Shown: positions 1 through 8,122, counted from the first letter of the stretch. The stretch: 33,255 bases of DNA from Clostridiaceae bacterium (GCA_022641775.1 JALCDS010000018.1:1-33255), one strand, 5' to 3'. Numbers and translations: made by a program. The notes: generated from the letters alone by a model not told the origin.

Positions 1-2
1 TT

Positions 3-215
3 CCAAATGCCGTTATGAAAGACAAAAAAGGCTATTTAATGATACGTTGGGATGAAATGTTTTATTGTATGTTGAATTCAATCAAAGAATTAGCAGCAAA
101 GGTTACAAACATCGATTCTCGAGTAACGAAACTTGAAAAAGAAAATCAAGCTTTAAAAACTCAAAATCAAATGTTAGAAAAACGTTTGGTAAGATTAGAA
201 AAGAAAGTCAAGTAA
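3..215 (+). CDS. C-terminal end of a tail-fibre-type protein with S74-like chaperone tail (5' end outside window)
   Basis: The frame is open to the left edge (Pro-Asn-Ala-Val precede the first Met), and no ribosome binding site precedes that Met, so this is very probably the 3' end of a longer gene. The visible tail has the pattern P-x-A-V, a short charged G-Y segment, then WDEMFYCMLNSIKEL followed by a roughly 40-residue Lys/Glu/Leu heptad coiled coil. This layout matches the C-terminal end of peptidase S74 (intramolecular chaperone of endosialidase-type tail fibres), where a Y-x-x-L-x-x-L-L-x-x-A-I-K-E-L helix leads into a coiled coil. In that family the domain trimerises a fibre and then cleaves itself off; the catalytic part lies outside the window. 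The alternative is a free-standing 66-residue coiled-coil protein. A strong terminator follows. Confidence 0.55.
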   Translation, partial: PNAVMKDKKGYLMIRWDEMFYCMLNSIKELAAKVTNIDSRVTKLEKENQALKTQNQMLEKRLVRLEKKVK

Positions 216-223
216 GAAATAAT

Positions 224-260
224 AAAAATAGCGGAGCATTTATTGCTCCGCTATTTTTTT
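224..260 (+). terminator. Rho-independent terminator after the S74-type gene
   Basis: A GC-rich stem (core agcggagca / tgctccgct, flanked by A/T pairs) closes a loop of about five bases at 239-243 and runs into a T tract at 254-260. It begins 9 bases after the upstream stop codon and separates that gene from the promoter that follows. Confidence 0.9.
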
Positions 261-263
261 GCC

Positions 264-291
264 TTGTCAAACAGTTAAAAATGTGGTAAAA
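264..291 (+). promoter_or_regulatory. Promoter of the twin zinc-ribbon gene (extended -10)
   Basis: TTGTCA at 264-269 and TAAAAT at 286-291 are separated by 16 bp, and TGg directly precedes the -10 box, making it an extended -10. It lies just after the terminator. The SD (aaggggg, about 305-311) and ATG at 317 follow, giving a leader of roughly 20 bases. Confidence 0.6.
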
Positions 292-316
292 TCCTTTTAA
301 ATGTAAGGGGGCTGAA

Positions 317-841
317 ATGGCAGATACGGAACAAACAATTCAATGTCCTGCATGTGGAGCAGAAATGACAAAAGTCTTTTTATCCGATGCCGGAATAAGT
401 ATTGATGTATGTAATAATGGTTGCGGAGGTATATTTTTTGATAACCAGGAGTTGCAAACTATAAATGCAAGTGAAAATGATATTGAAGAAATAAAGAAAG
501 TTCTTGTTGGAAAAGAATTTCAAGTTCCGGATTCGTCGAAGGTAAGAGTTTGTCCTGCTTGCGGATCTAATATGGTTAAAACAAAAGCTTTTGGAACAGA
601 AATAGATACTTGTTATAATTGTGGAGCCGTATTTTTGGATTATAACGAAATAGATAGTGTAAAACTTCAACGTCATAAGTCCGCACCTGAACCGGCCAAT
701 CCAAATGATGAAGCTATCGGTGACTTAAATATTCATGAATTTTATAAAGAAGCACAAGGCGAAGAATTCGCTGATAATTGGCGTGACGAGGAAATTGATA
801 ATTCAGGCCTTGTTGGGTTTATACGTAGAATATTTTTCTAA
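317..841 (+). CDS. Twin TFIIB-type zinc-ribbon protein
   Basis: A 174-residue protein with two zinc ribbons of the zf-TFIIB type. The first uses Cys10, Cys13, Cys32 and Cys36, followed by GGIFFD; the second uses Cys79, Cys82, Cys99 and Cys102, followed by GAVFLD. The hydrophobic-Phe-Leu/Phe-Asp sequence after the last Cys pair is typical of this small bacterial family, whose biochemical role is not established. The C-terminal 50 residues are acidic and end in a basic-aromatic tail (FIRRIFF). No membrane segment is visible. The start is supported by a strong SD and an extended -10 promoter. Its last 39 bases overlap, tail to tail, the coding end of the phosphohexomutase on the other strand. 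Confidence 0.85.
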   Translation: MADTEQTIQCPACGAEMTKVFLSDAGISIDVCNNGCGGIFFDNQELQTINASENDIEEIKKVLVGKEFQVPDSSKVRVCPACGSNMVKTKAFGTEIDTCYNCGAVFLDYNEIDSVKLQRHKSAPEPANPNDEAIGDLNIHEFYKEAQGEEFADNWRDEEIDNSGLVGFIRRIFF

Positions 842-2209
842 AAGACTTCTTAGTTTGCCAAGTTTTTCTTTTGTGTCACTTTCAAAATAAATTCTCAAAA
901 GTGGTTCAGTTCCTGATGGTCTGACTAGTACCCAGCTTGAATTGTCTGTGAAAAACAGCTTTACTCCGTCAGTTGTATCAATATTTTTAACGGTAAACTC
1001 TCCAATGCTTTTCAATTGCATATACTCAGTTAAAATTGGTTTTATTTCATCAATATTATCCAGTTGTTTGTCGATTCTATCGTTAAAAAACTTGCAACCG
1101 ACAAGATTGTACAAGTCTTGTTGAAGCTCAATAAGTGGTTTATTCTCATATGCCATAGTTTCCAAAATCAAAAGATTGGCAAGGATGCCGTCTTTTTCCG
1201 GAATGTGATTTTGAATACTCAACCCTCCGGATTCTTCGCCACCGATAACCGGATTGAACTTGCGCATAGCATTGCCAACATGTTTGAATCCTACTGCAGT
1301 TTCAATAACATCTACATTTATTTTTTCGGCGGTTTTGTTTAATAAAAGGCTTGAACCTACGGTTTTTACTAATTTACCCTTTAGGTTTTTATTTTTAATC
1401 AAATGAAGCAGTAAAATGGAGATTATTTCATTTGGAGAAACATACTCACCTTTTTCGTTTATAACTCCAAATCTGTCACCATCTCCATCATTAGCAAATC
1501 CGATTTGCTTCTTATCATTATTTTTTATAACATCAATTAAATCGGTCATATATTTTGCTTTCGGGTCAGGCATTTTACCGCCAAAATTCTTGTCATGAAT
1601 CATATTCATTGTTTCAAAATCAATATTATGAATTTTTAGTAATGTGTCAAAATATCCTATTGTTGCGGAGAAAAACCCGTTATAAATAAACTTTATTTTT
1701 GCAGATTGGATTTTTTTAAAATCAATAAGTTTTTCTATTTGTTTATAATAATTTGGGGCAAAATCTGTTAATTCAATTTTACCACCGGATTGTTTTTGAG
1801 GAATAAAATCTAAATTTTTTACTATTTCAGATGTGATTTCATCAGTTGCCGGACCTGCGTAATCCGGAATAAACTTAATACCAAGGTATTCAGGCGGGTT
1901 GTGTGATGCTGTGAACATCATAGCACATGCATTTAATAATTTTGCATTATATGCCAAAACAGGTGTCGGAACTATGCGGTTACTGTACAATACTGTGAAC
2001 CCCATATCTTTTAATATTTCTGCTGATATTTTTGAAAAGGTGTCAGCCATGTTTCTCGGGTCATAACCTATTAATATTGTCTTTTTTATTCCAAAGTTGT
2101 CTAGAATATATTTGGCTATTGCATTTGTAACCTTGGTTACATTGTCTTTATTGAAATCTTTGCCTACTATTGCTCTCCAGCCATCTGTTCCAAACTTAAT
2201 ATTACCCAT
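803..2209 (-). CDS. Phosphoglucomutase/phosphomannomutase family protein
   Basis: A 468-residue alpha-D-phosphohexomutase, which moves phosphate between C1 and C6 of a hexose (glucose, mannose or an amino sugar) through a phosphoserine. All four family signatures are present: N-terminal GTDGWRA; the catalytic serine in TASHNP (Ser102); the metal loop DGDGDR (241-246); the sugar loop GGEESGG (323-329); and the phosphate-binding RPSGTEP (430-436). Length is normal. The substrate cannot be fixed from sequence; the GTDGWRA start and GEESGG loop fit glucose/mannose-type enzymes. The ATG at 2209 has a good SD (agaaggg) in its leader. The gene diverges from pheA through a shared promoter region and overlaps the zinc-ribbon gene at its 3' end. 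Confidence 0.93.
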   Translation of the reverse strand: MGNIKFGTDGWRAIVGKDFNKDNVTKVTNAIAKYILDNFGIKKTILIGYDPRNMADTFSKISAEILKDMGFTVLYSNRIVPTPVLAYNAKLLNACAMMFTASHNPPEYLGIKFIPDYAGPATDEITSEIVKNLDFIPQKQSGGKIELTDFAPNYYKQIEKLIDFKKIQSAKIKFIYNGFFSATIGYFDTLLKIHNIDFETMNMIHDKNFGGKMPDPKAKYMTDLIDVIKNNDKKQIGFANDGDGDRFGVINEKGEYVSPNEIISILLLHLIKNKNLKGKLVKTVGSSLLLNKTAEKINVDVIETAVGFKHVGNAMRKFNPVIGGEESGGLSIQNHIPEKDGILANLLILETMAYENKPLIELQQDLYNLVGCKFFNDRIDKQLDNIDEIKPILTEYMQLKSIGEFTVKNIDTTDGVKLFFTDNSSWVLVRPSGTEPLLRIYFESDTKEKLGKLRSLLEKYSTYKPNKA

Positions 2210-2213
2210 TAAT

Positions 2214-2273
2214 TTGCCCTTCTCTAATCTTTAACTTATAATGAATTATATAGGAAAACGGAAGTGAAGTAAA
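2214..2273. promoter_or_regulatory. Face-to-face divergent promoters (phosphohexomutase / pheA)
   Basis: Plus strand: TTGCCC at 2214-2219, 17 bp spacer, perfect TATAAT at 2237-2242, reading into pheA. Minus strand: TTTACT (2273-2268), 17 bp spacer, perfect TATAAT (2250-2245), reading into the phosphohexomutase gene. The two -10 boxes are only 2 bp apart and lie between the two -35 boxes, so the polymerase footprints should exclude each other. Confidence 0.6.
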
Positions 2274-2275
2274 TC

Positions 2276-3148
2276 ATGAATTTAAAAGATGTTGATAGAA
2301 TTGTTTATTTAGGACCGCAAGCCTCATTTTGTGATATGGCTAAAGATTTTTATGTTAATAAATATAATATCTCATCTTATACTGAGCCTTTGACCACAAT
2401 CAAACAGGTCATTGATTATGTTGATGACAATCCGAATACTTTGGCAGTTTTGCCGGTCGAAAATTCAATAGAAGGAACTGTCAGGGAAAGTTTGGATAAT
2501 TTGATGATGACAAAAAATCCAAATATAAAAATTCTGTCTGAAACGGTTATGCCTGTAAATTATTGTCTTTTATCTCGAACAACGGAATTGTATAGTATAA
2601 CGGGTATTATATCAACTCCTCAGGCAAGTGCTCAATGCCAAGAATTTATTACTAATGAATTGCCGAGAAATTTGAATGTTATTGAGGCATCTACTGCATC
2701 TGAGGCTGCAAGAATGTTACAAAATTACAATTTGACATATGCATCTATCGGTAGTGAAAAAACTGCCGAAGTTTATAATTTGAACATCTTGAAACCGTTT
2801 ATAAATGATGATAAAACAAATCAAACCAGATTTATTTTGATTGGGGATTTTGAAACAGAAGTAACGGCTCATGACAAGACAACTCTTGCATTTGCTTGTG
2901 AAAATAAACCCGGTGCTTTATTAAATATTTTGAGTATATTTACTCAAAATAATATTAATTTGTCATATATTTCTTCCCGACCTTCAAAACATAAGTTTGG
3001 AGATTATATTTTTATTGTAAATTTTGATGGAAATTATAAAAGTCCAAAATTTATGGCTGCTATTAAGGAAGTTAAACAGCATACAACATTTTTCAGATTT
3101 TTGGGCTCTTACGAGAGATGTAAGATTAATTCAGAAATAATGGTATAG
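2276..3148 (+). CDS. pheA: Prephenate dehydratase
   Basis: A 290-residue monofunctional prephenate dehydratase that converts prephenate to phenylpyruvate in phenylalanine synthesis. The catalytic part (about 8-190) has YLGPQASF, the conserved VENSIEG, STPQASAQC and the catalytic Thr-Arg-Phe at 184-186. A C-terminal ACT domain (about 202-282) carries KPGALLNIL and an SSRP motif, the usual phenylalanine-binding feedback site, so allosteric inhibition by phenylalanine is expected from the family. No chorismate mutase domain is fused. It has its own promoter. The SD (ggaag...gaag) is weak, but the start agrees with the usual N-terminus of the family. No terminator is visible before the next gene. 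Confidence 0.95.
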   Translation: MNLKDVDRIVYLGPQASFCDMAKDFYVNKYNISSYTEPLTTIKQVIDYVDDNPNTLAVLPVENSIEGTVRESLDNLMMTKNPNIKILSETVMPVNYCLLSRTTELYSITGIISTPQASAQCQEFITNELPRNLNVIEASTASEAARMLQNYNLTYASIGSEKTAEVYNLNILKPFINDDKTNQTRFILIGDFETEVTAHDKTTLAFACENKPGALLNILSIFTQNNINLSYISSRPSKHKFGDYIFIVNFDGNYKSPKFMAAIKEVKQHTTFFRFLGSYERCKINSEIMV

Positions 3149-3153
3149 TTTTT

Positions 3154-3187
3154 ACTGTTGACAGTTTAAAACTTTATGTGTTCAAAT
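3154..3187 (+). promoter_or_regulatory. Promoter of the tail-fibre-like module with a dyad over its -35
   Basis: A perfect -35 TTGACA at 3158-3163 is followed after 18 bp by TCAAAT (3182-3187), a modest -10. The -35 sits inside the small dyad actgt-tg-acagt (3154-3165), which could be an operator half-site pair. It lies 10 bp after the pheA stop, so the module can be transcribed independently of pheA. Confidence 0.45.
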
Positions 3188-3207
3188 GTATATGTTAGTG
3201 ATGTTTT

Positions 3208-3231
3208 CCTTTTCCTAGCGAATAGGAAAGG
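3208..3231 (+). promoter_or_regulatory. Hairpin covering the ribosome binding site of the tail-fibre-like gene
   Basis: ccttttccta (3208-3217) pairs with taggaaagg (3223-3231) around a gcgaa loop, with one bulged T. The 3' arm contains most of the SD (aaagga, 3227-3232), which is 6 bases from the ATG at 3239. Formation of the hairpin would hide the SD. The regulatory meaning is inferred. Confidence 0.45.
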
Positions 3232-3238
3232 ACGTGTT

Positions 3239-4159
3239 ATGTCAAATTTTACCATTCCATATGCATTCACTCCGGGAACAAAAGCAAAAGCTTCCGAAGT
3301 TAATGCAAATTTTGCTGCTGTCGCACAAGAAATTGTTGATTTCAAAACTAATGTTACAACTCAGTTTGAAACAGTTGATACAAAGATTACAGATAGTATT
3401 TCTGATAAGTCAGATAACTACTTATCAGAAGCCGTTAATATTACAAACGGAATTTTAGTTGCTCCAAATGGTGTTGCAACTTACGCTACAAATATTATTA
3501 CTGTAAAATCAGGAATAAAAGTCAGAGTCCCAAATGGTAGAAATGCTGATGCAACTTTGAATAATACTACTTATACCCTACCGAATGATATTACATTGGA
3601 TATGGGAAGTATTACTGAAGAAGGTTATTTGTTTTTAGCTTCGGATGGAACTCTATCTCATTGGGCTAAAAAAGATGTCGGATTTGTATATAAGGCTCCG
3701 GCAAGTAATTTTTACTGGATGTATTATGATTCCGATTTAAATTGTTGGAAATATACGACAAACGGTACAGATTATAAAGTATATAATGGAATTATTATTG
3801 CAGAATTCAAATCAGCTTCAGGAGTAGTTAATTATCTAAAGTCAATGAAACCGATAGAATTATTAAAATTTACGGATAAATCTAAAATTATTGATTGGAA
3901 TTCAGTAGACTATTCGGCAGGTATTGATGTTGCGTTGCCATATACTGCATCAAGAAAAGGTCAATTAATTATAGGTGCAGATGATAAAGAAGGAACTTAT
4001 TTTAGGTATATTTATATTAATGGAATACCTTTTACTCTGTATTCAAATAGTTATGCTTCAAATGTATTCGCAACAATATTCTTAAACGAAGGTGATACTA
4101 TAAGTTCAACCTTGTACATTTATACATCAAGATTTTATCCGTTGAAAGGAGCTGAATAA
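3239..4159 (+). CDS. Phage tail-fibre/appendage-like protein
   Basis: A 306-residue protein. I chose the ATG at 3239 because it has an SD 6 bases upstream; a longer frame from 3176 lacks one and would run through the promoter and hairpin. The N-terminus has PGTKAKASEVNANF (12-25), a motif common near the start of phage tail-fibre and receptor-binding proteins, then a short coiled coil (about 25-65). The rest is rich in Thr, Ser, Asn, Tyr and Gly with alternating hydrophobics, as in beta-rich trimeric fibre shafts and tips. No signal peptide, catalytic motif or membrane segment is seen. Its stop overlaps the next start (taATG), so the two are translationally coupled. No capsid, terminase or integrase gene is near, so it is a domesticated fibre module or an isolated phage remnant. 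Confidence 0.6.
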   Translation: MSNFTIPYAFTPGTKAKASEVNANFAAVAQEIVDFKTNVTTQFETVDTKITDSISDKSDNYLSEAVNITNGILVAPNGVATYATNIITVKSGIKVRVPNGRNADATLNNTTYTLPNDITLDMGSITEEGYLFLASDGTLSHWAKKDVGFVYKAPASNFYWMYYDSDLNCWKYTTNGTDYKVYNGIIIAEFKSASGVVNYLKSMKPIELLKFTDKSKIIDWNSVDYSAGIDVALPYTASRKGQLIIGADDKEGTYFRYIYINGIPFTLYSNSYASNVFATIFLNEGDTISSTLYIYTSRFYPLKGAE

Positions 4160-4491
4160 TGTACGCAAAAATAATTAATAAAGAAACAGGACTTTGTGAA
4201 GTTGGTATAGGTGCAAATATAGATTTTTATAAGTCTCTGGAAATGAGTGAAATGGATGTAACTCAGTCTGAAATTGATAATCATTGGTATTTGAAAGAAA
4301 AATTGGATACTGATGAATATAAAAATCAATTAGCACAAAAGGCAATAGAAGGACAAAAGTCTGAAATAAAAGCTAAATTGGATGAGATAGATTCAAAATC
4401 AACAAGAGCTTTAAGAGCTAATGAAACTGCACGATTACAAGAACTTGAGAATGAAGCTGAATCTCTTAGAAAACAATTGAATAACTTATAA
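4159..4491 (+). CDS. Small tail-fibre-associated/chaperone-like protein
   Basis: A 110-residue protein starting within the stop codon of the fibre gene, with SD gaaagga (4144-4150) about 8 bases upstream. The N-terminal half (1-55) has the pattern MYAKIINKETGLCEVGIG...FYKSLEMSEMDV...SEIDNHWYL, resembling small proteins encoded just behind tail-fibre genes in many phages (YorD-like or tail-fibre-assembly-like). The C-terminal half (about 60-110) is one charged coiled-coil helix. A role in folding or capping the upstream fibre is inferred from position and pattern only. The unit ends at a very strong terminator. Confidence 0.55.
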   Translation: MYAKIINKETGLCEVGIGANIDFYKSLEMSEMDVTQSEIDNHWYLKEKLDTDEYKNQLAQKAIEGQKSEIKAKLDEIDSKSTRALRANETARLQELENEAESLRKQLNNL

Positions 4492-4535
4492 AAATAAAAG
4501 CCCGTTTTTTTAAATTTCAAACGGGCTTTTATTTT
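4491..4535. terminator. Bidirectional terminator, perfect 17-bp stem
   Basis: The left arm at 4491-4507 is the exact reverse complement of the right arm at 4519-4535 (GC core agcccg/cgggct) with an 11-base loop. A tracts and T tracts flank the core on both sides, so it can stop transcription from both convergent neighbours. Confidence 0.92.
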
Positions 4536-4538
4536 TTG

Positions 4539-5081
4539 TTATTGAAAAAATTCTTCCATTTTTCTTTGTATTAGCTTATTTAGATTCCGTGCACTTTCTT
4601 TTATAATTTCAATATTGCTGGTTGTATTTACGAAACTGTAGTTTTGAGTAATATTTTTATCCGGCGTTACTTTATCACAAAATCCTTTTGTATATTCATC
4701 ACTGAAAATATGATGGTAATCTTTTCTAAATTTGCTTAAATCTTTTTCATTAATTATTCGTTCAGTTAATTTTGCAAGATATGTAAATATACCCATATTC
4801 TGAGTCTCAGCAGTTAGTGGTTTTCCGTTTAGTTCAAAGTTAATATTGTTTGAATCGTCCACGGTACTTAATATATTTAAAAATTTGCTGTTATATCCAT
4901 TAGTATAATCTTCGTTACTTTTACCTATTGCTTTTTGAAAATTTGCCAAGTCCTTTGTTGTATCATCAAAAACTTCGACATTGAAAAAACGTTTTGTTAA
5001 AAGCTTTTGTCCAGTGCCTTGATTGTATAATGAGGCTGTTATTCCGCTCATGTTTTTATAGCCGGTAAATGTAGTTTCCAT
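4539..5081 (-). CDS. Orphan 180-residue protein with N-terminal FTG motif
   Basis: I do not recognise this protein. It begins METTFTGYKNM, followed by a mixed alpha/beta-looking sequence with no signal peptide or membrane segment. A second half rich in charged helices (about 100-180) ends in KLIQRKMEEFFQ. The single Cys and scattered polar residues suggest a soluble protein. The start has an SD (agaagga) about 11 bases upstream. The short N-terminal Thr-Phe-Thr-Gly motif recalls two other small orphan proteins in this window. It stands alone on its strand between the fibre module and tyrS. Confidence 0.75.
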   Translation of the reverse strand: METTFTGYKNMSGITASLYNQGTGQKLLTKRFFNVEVFDDTTKDLANFQKAIGKSNEDYTNGYNSKFLNILSTVDDSNNINFELNGKPLTAETQNMGIFTYLAKLTERIINEKDLSKFRKDYHHIFSDEYTKGFCDKVTPDKNITQNYSFVNTTSNIEIIKESARNLNKLIQRKMEEFFQ

Positions 5082-5164
5082 TAAAAAATTTTCCTTCTAA
5101 AGAGTACAAAATATGTAAAAAAAAAATTTGTTAGCTTTTTTAGATTTTATTAAATATATTTTTT

Positions 5165-5197
5165 TGTTATAATCTGAATATATTAATAATTGGAGAG
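5165..5197 (+). promoter_or_regulatory. tyrS promoter and ribosome binding site
   Basis: A perfect extended -10, TGtTATAAT (5165-5173), has no convincing -35 in the T-rich sequence upstream. The SD ggagaga lies at 5192-5197, before the ATG at 5203. No T-box specifier, antiterminator or terminator is visible in the short leader. Confidence 0.6.
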
Positions 5198-5202
5198 AAT
5201 AA

Positions 5203-6426
5203 ATGGTTGATATAAAGCAAGAATTTATAGAACAAGCAGCTAGGTTGGCAAGAAGTTGTGAAGTATTACCGGGTGGAATTGAGGAATTGGCTGTAAAATT
5301 GCAGCACGCATCAGAAACGCATACTCCTTTACGTGTAAAATTGGGTATGGACCCTACGCGTCCTGATTTGCATTTAGGGCATACAGTTGTACTTAGAAAA
5401 GTACGAGAATTTCAAAAACTCGGACATCAAATAGTTTTGATTGTTGGTGGGGCAACGGCGATGATTGGCGATCCTTCAGGCAAATCTGAAACTCGTCCGG
5501 CTTTGACAAAAGAACAGGTTGAAGAAAATGCAAAATCTTATTTTGAACAAATGTCTAAAGTTGTTGATATCTCAAAAGCTGAAGTTAGAAATAATGCTGA
5601 TTGGTTACATAAATTAAACTTTATGGAACTTTTGCAACTTGCAGGTAAAGTTACTGTTGCGCAAATGATGACTCGTGATGATTTTGCAAAACGTTATAGT
5701 GAAGGTCGTCCGATTTCAATCCATGAATTTTTCTATCCGTTGATGCAAGCTTATGATTCTGTTGCAATTGATGCAGATATTGAATTTGGCGGAACTGACC
5801 AAAGATTTAATACGCTTTTAGGACGTGATATTCAGGCAGCGTATGGCAAAAAATACCCTCAAATGGTTATGTTGTTACCGTTGATTGAAGGTACTGACGG
5901 AGTTGTTAAGATGTCAAAAACTTATCCTGAACATTGCATATCATTAACGGATAGTGCAAAAGATATGTTTGGTAAATTGATGAGTATTCCAGATAATTTG
6001 ATTGTTAAATATTTTGATTTATTAACCGATATTGAAACTAAAGATTTAAAAGAAATTGAAGAACAAATCAAATCAGGTTCAGTTAACCCTCGTGATATAA
6101 AAATGAAATTAGCTATGACGATAACTTCTGAATATCATGGAAAAGAGGGTGCAGAACACGCTAAAGAAGAATTTATCAGTGTATTTTCTAAAAAAGGAAT
6201 CCCTGATGATATTAAAGAAGTTTCAGGCATGTCTGGGAAAGGCATTTTGGATATTCTTTGTGAATTACAATTTACACAGAGTCGTGGGGAAGCAAAACGC
6301 TTGATTCAAGGTGGCGGAGTTAAAATTGATTCTGAAAAAATTACCGATCTTGCTTATACAGTAAATCTTGAAAAAGATGTAATATTGCAAGCGGGTAAAA
6401 GAAAATTTGCAAAATTGGTAAAATAA
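5203..6426 (+). CDS. tyrS: Tyrosyl-tRNA synthetase
   Basis: A 407-residue class I synthetase that charges tRNA-Tyr. The HIGH signature appears as HLGH (57-60) and the KMSKS loop as KMSKT (236-240). The HLGH form, the [11 protein letters not shown] stretch (89-99) and the overall length point to the TyrZ-like bacterial subgroup. The C-terminal S4 RNA-binding domain (about 342-407) carries [14 protein letters not shown]. The start is fixed by a good SD and an extended -10 promoter. It is followed by cysE with a one-base gap and then a dehydrogenase, making a probable three-gene transcript that ends at the terminator at 8089. Confidence 0.97.
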   Translation: MVDIKQEFIEQAARLARSCEVLPGGIEELAVKLQHASETHTPLRVKLGMDPTRPDLHLGHTVVLRKVREFQKLGHQIVLIVGGATAMIGDPSGKSETRPALTKEQVEENAKSYFEQMSKVVDISKAEVRNNADWLHKLNFMELLQLAGKVTVAQMMTRDDFAKRYSEGRPISIHEFFYPLMQAYDSVAIDADIEFGGTDQRFNTLLGRDIQAAYGKKYPQMVMLLPLIEGTDGVVKMSKTYPEHCISLTDSAKDMFGKLMSIPDNLIVKYFDLLTDIETKDLKEIEEQIKSGSVNPRDIKMKLAMTITSEYHGKEGAEHAKEEFISVFSKKGIPDDIKEVSGMSGKGILDILCELQFTQSRGEAKRLIQGGGVKIDSEKITDLAYTVNLEKDVILQAGKRKFAKLVK

Positions 6427-6427
6427 T

Positions 6428-7084
6428 ATGTTTAAAACTGTAAAACGTGGAATAACAAAGGTAAAAGAGGATATACAAGTCATTTATGACAAAGATCCTG
6501 CTGCAAATAATCTGTTGGAGGTTATTCTTTGTTATCCGGGGCTCCATGCAATTATTGCGTACCGTTTGGCACATAAATTGTACAAATGGCATATTCCTCT
6601 TATTCCAAGAATGATTTCATATATTACAAGAATAATAACGGGTATAGAAATCCATCCTGCTGCACGTATCGGCAGAAGATTTTTTATAGACCATGGTGAA
6701 GGCGTTGTAATCGGTGAAACAACAGAAATCGGGGATGATGTCTTATTATATCAACAGGTAACGCTTGGTGGAACCGGAAAAGAACATGGCAAACGCCATC
6801 CTACTTTGGGTAATGGTGTGATTGTTGGTGCAGGTGCTAAAGTTTTGGGAAATATAACTTTAGGAAACCATGTAAGAGTAGGCGCAGGTTCGGTTGTTGT
6901 AGATGATGTCCCTGAATATGCAACGGTTGTTGGAATCCCCGGAAAAATCGTAAAGATGAAATTTAGAGATGAAAATGGAACCTTGATGCACAATAGAATT
7001 CCTGACCCTATGCAGTGCGAATTAAACAGACTTAAATATGAAGTCCAGGATTTGAAAGAAAAAATTGATAAAATAGATAATTAA
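6428..7084 (+). CDS. cysE: Serine O-acetyltransferase
   Basis: A 218-residue serine acetyltransferase that makes O-acetylserine from serine and acetyl-CoA, the first step of cysteine synthesis. A helical N-terminal region (about 1-65, with [16 protein letters not shown]) is followed by left-handed beta-helix hexapeptide repeats. Catalytic and CoA-binding signatures include [13 protein letters not shown] (catalytic His) and [18 protein letters not shown]. The short N-terminus matches the compact form found in cyanobacteria and Firmicutes. The C-terminus ends in a Lys/Glu/Asp coiled coil (about 195-218). It starts one base after the tyrS stop with no clear SD of its own, so it probably depends on coupled translation. 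Confidence 0.95.
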   Translation: MFKTVKRGITKVKEDIQVIYDKDPAANNLLEVILCYPGLHAIIAYRLAHKLYKWHIPLIPRMISYITRIITGIEIHPAARIGRRFFIDHGEGVVIGETTEIGDDVLLYQQVTLGGTGKEHGKRHPTLGNGVIVGAGAKVLGNITLGNHVRVGAGSVVVDDVPEYATVVGIPGKIVKMKFRDENGTLMHNRIPDPMQCELNRLKYEVQDLKEKIDKIDN

Positions 7085-7097
7085 GAAAGAAGGAAAA

Positions 7098-8075
7098 ATG
7101 AAGGCAGTAGTATTTGATAAAGATAAACAATTGAAATTTGTAACCGATTATGCAAAACCTGTTCCAAAAAAGGGTGAGGCTCTTGTACGTGTTACAATGG
7201 CAGGTATTTGCAATACTGATTATGAAATTACAAAGGGTTACATGGGTTACGTTGGAATTTTAGGTCACGAAGTTGTAGGAATTGTTGAAGAAATCAACGA
7301 TGAAGATAAATCATTATTAGGAAAACGCGTTGTTCCTGAAATTAGTTATGGATGTAAAGATCCTGATTGTGAATGGTGTGGCAAAAAACTTTATAGACAT
7401 TGTCCAAACCGTCATACTCTTGGTATTTGGCAAAAAGACGGTTGTATGGCAGAATATTTTACAATGCCAATTGAAGTATTATTTGAAGTTCCAGAAAACG
7501 TACCGACAAAACAGGCTGTATTTGTAGAACCACTTGCTGCAGCATGTGAGATTTTAGAACAATTACATATCAAACCGTTTGAAAAAGTTGTAATTTTAGG
7601 AGACGGAAAATTAGGTTTGATTACGGCACTTGCACTTAACGCTCAAAATATTGATGTACTTTTAGTTGGAAAACATCAAAACAAATTAGATATCGCTAAA
7701 GCTCAAGGAGTTCAAACACAACTTTTACAAGAATTTAAGGTTGAAAAAATATATGACGTTGTAGTAGAAGCAACAGGAACAGCCGGTGGGTTTGAAACCG
7801 CAATGGCATTGACTAAACCTCGTGGAGTTTTGGTTTTGAAAAGTACGGTTGCCTCAGGTAAAGAATTGAATTTAGCTCCGATTGTAATTGATGAAATTAC
7901 TGTTCTTGGCTCTCGTTGTGGTCAATTCCCTGCAGCACTAAGACTTTTAAAATCAGGTAAAGTTGATTTTTCACCGATGATTTCCGGAATATATCCTGCG
8001 GACAAATCATTGGAAGCTTTTGAGAAAAATAAAGAAAAAGATACTTTGAAAGTCTTAATTGAATTTTCAAAATAA
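7098..8075 (+). CDS. Zinc-dependent medium-chain alcohol dehydrogenase
   Basis: A 325-residue MDR-family dehydrogenase. Likely catalytic zinc ligands are Cys38 (GICNTD), His57-Glu58 (GHE) and Glu144 (VEPLA). Four structural-zinc cysteines lie at 86, 91, 94 and 102, with 86-91 spaced wider than the usual CXXC. The Rossmann motif is VILGDGKLGLI (about 165-175). Substrate is unknown; the short length and Cys-Asn-Thr-Asp start of the site resemble sorbitol/threonine-type and related polyol dehydrogenases. The SD (agaagga) is clear, 13 bases lie between the cysE stop and this ATG, and the gene closes the tyrS-cysE transcript. Confidence 0.9.
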   Translation: MKAVVFDKDKQLKFVTDYAKPVPKKGEALVRVTMAGICNTDYEITKGYMGYVGILGHEVVGIVEEINDEDKSLLGKRVVPEISYGCKDPDCEWCGKKLYRHCPNRHTLGIWQKDGCMAEYFTMPIEVLFEVPENVPTKQAVFVEPLAAACEILEQLHIKPFEKVVILGDGKLGLITALALNAQNIDVLLVGKHQNKLDIAKAQGVQTQLLQEFKVEKIYDVVVEATGTAGGFETAMALTKPRGVLVLKSTVASGKELNLAPIVIDEITVLGSRCGQFPAALRLLKSGKVDFSPMISGIYPADKSLEAFEKNKEKDTLKVLIEFSK

Positions 8076-8088
8076 TATTTTAAATAAC

Positions 8089-8122
8089 AAAAGAGAGGAT
8101 TACAATTGTAATCCTCTCTTTT
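8089..8122. terminator. Bidirectional terminator palindrome
   Basis: A perfect inverted repeat centred between 8105 and 8106 (arms aaaagagaggattacaa and its complement, 17 bp each) has A tracts on the left and T tracts on the right. It sits between two convergent genes and serves both. Confidence 0.9.

Noticed and set aside
3176-3238. Longer N-terminus for the fibre-like gene (start at 3176)
   Set aside because: No SD before it, and it would read through the promoter and SD hairpin; ATG 3239 has a well-spaced SD and matches the typical fibre N-terminus.
3154-4535. Prophage
   Set aside because: No integrase, terminase, portal, capsid, lysis gene or attachment repeats; only fibre-like genes.
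5101-5202. T-box leader for tyrS (and likewise before valS)
   Set aside because: No T-box sequence, specifier stem or terminator/antiterminator pair in these short leaders.
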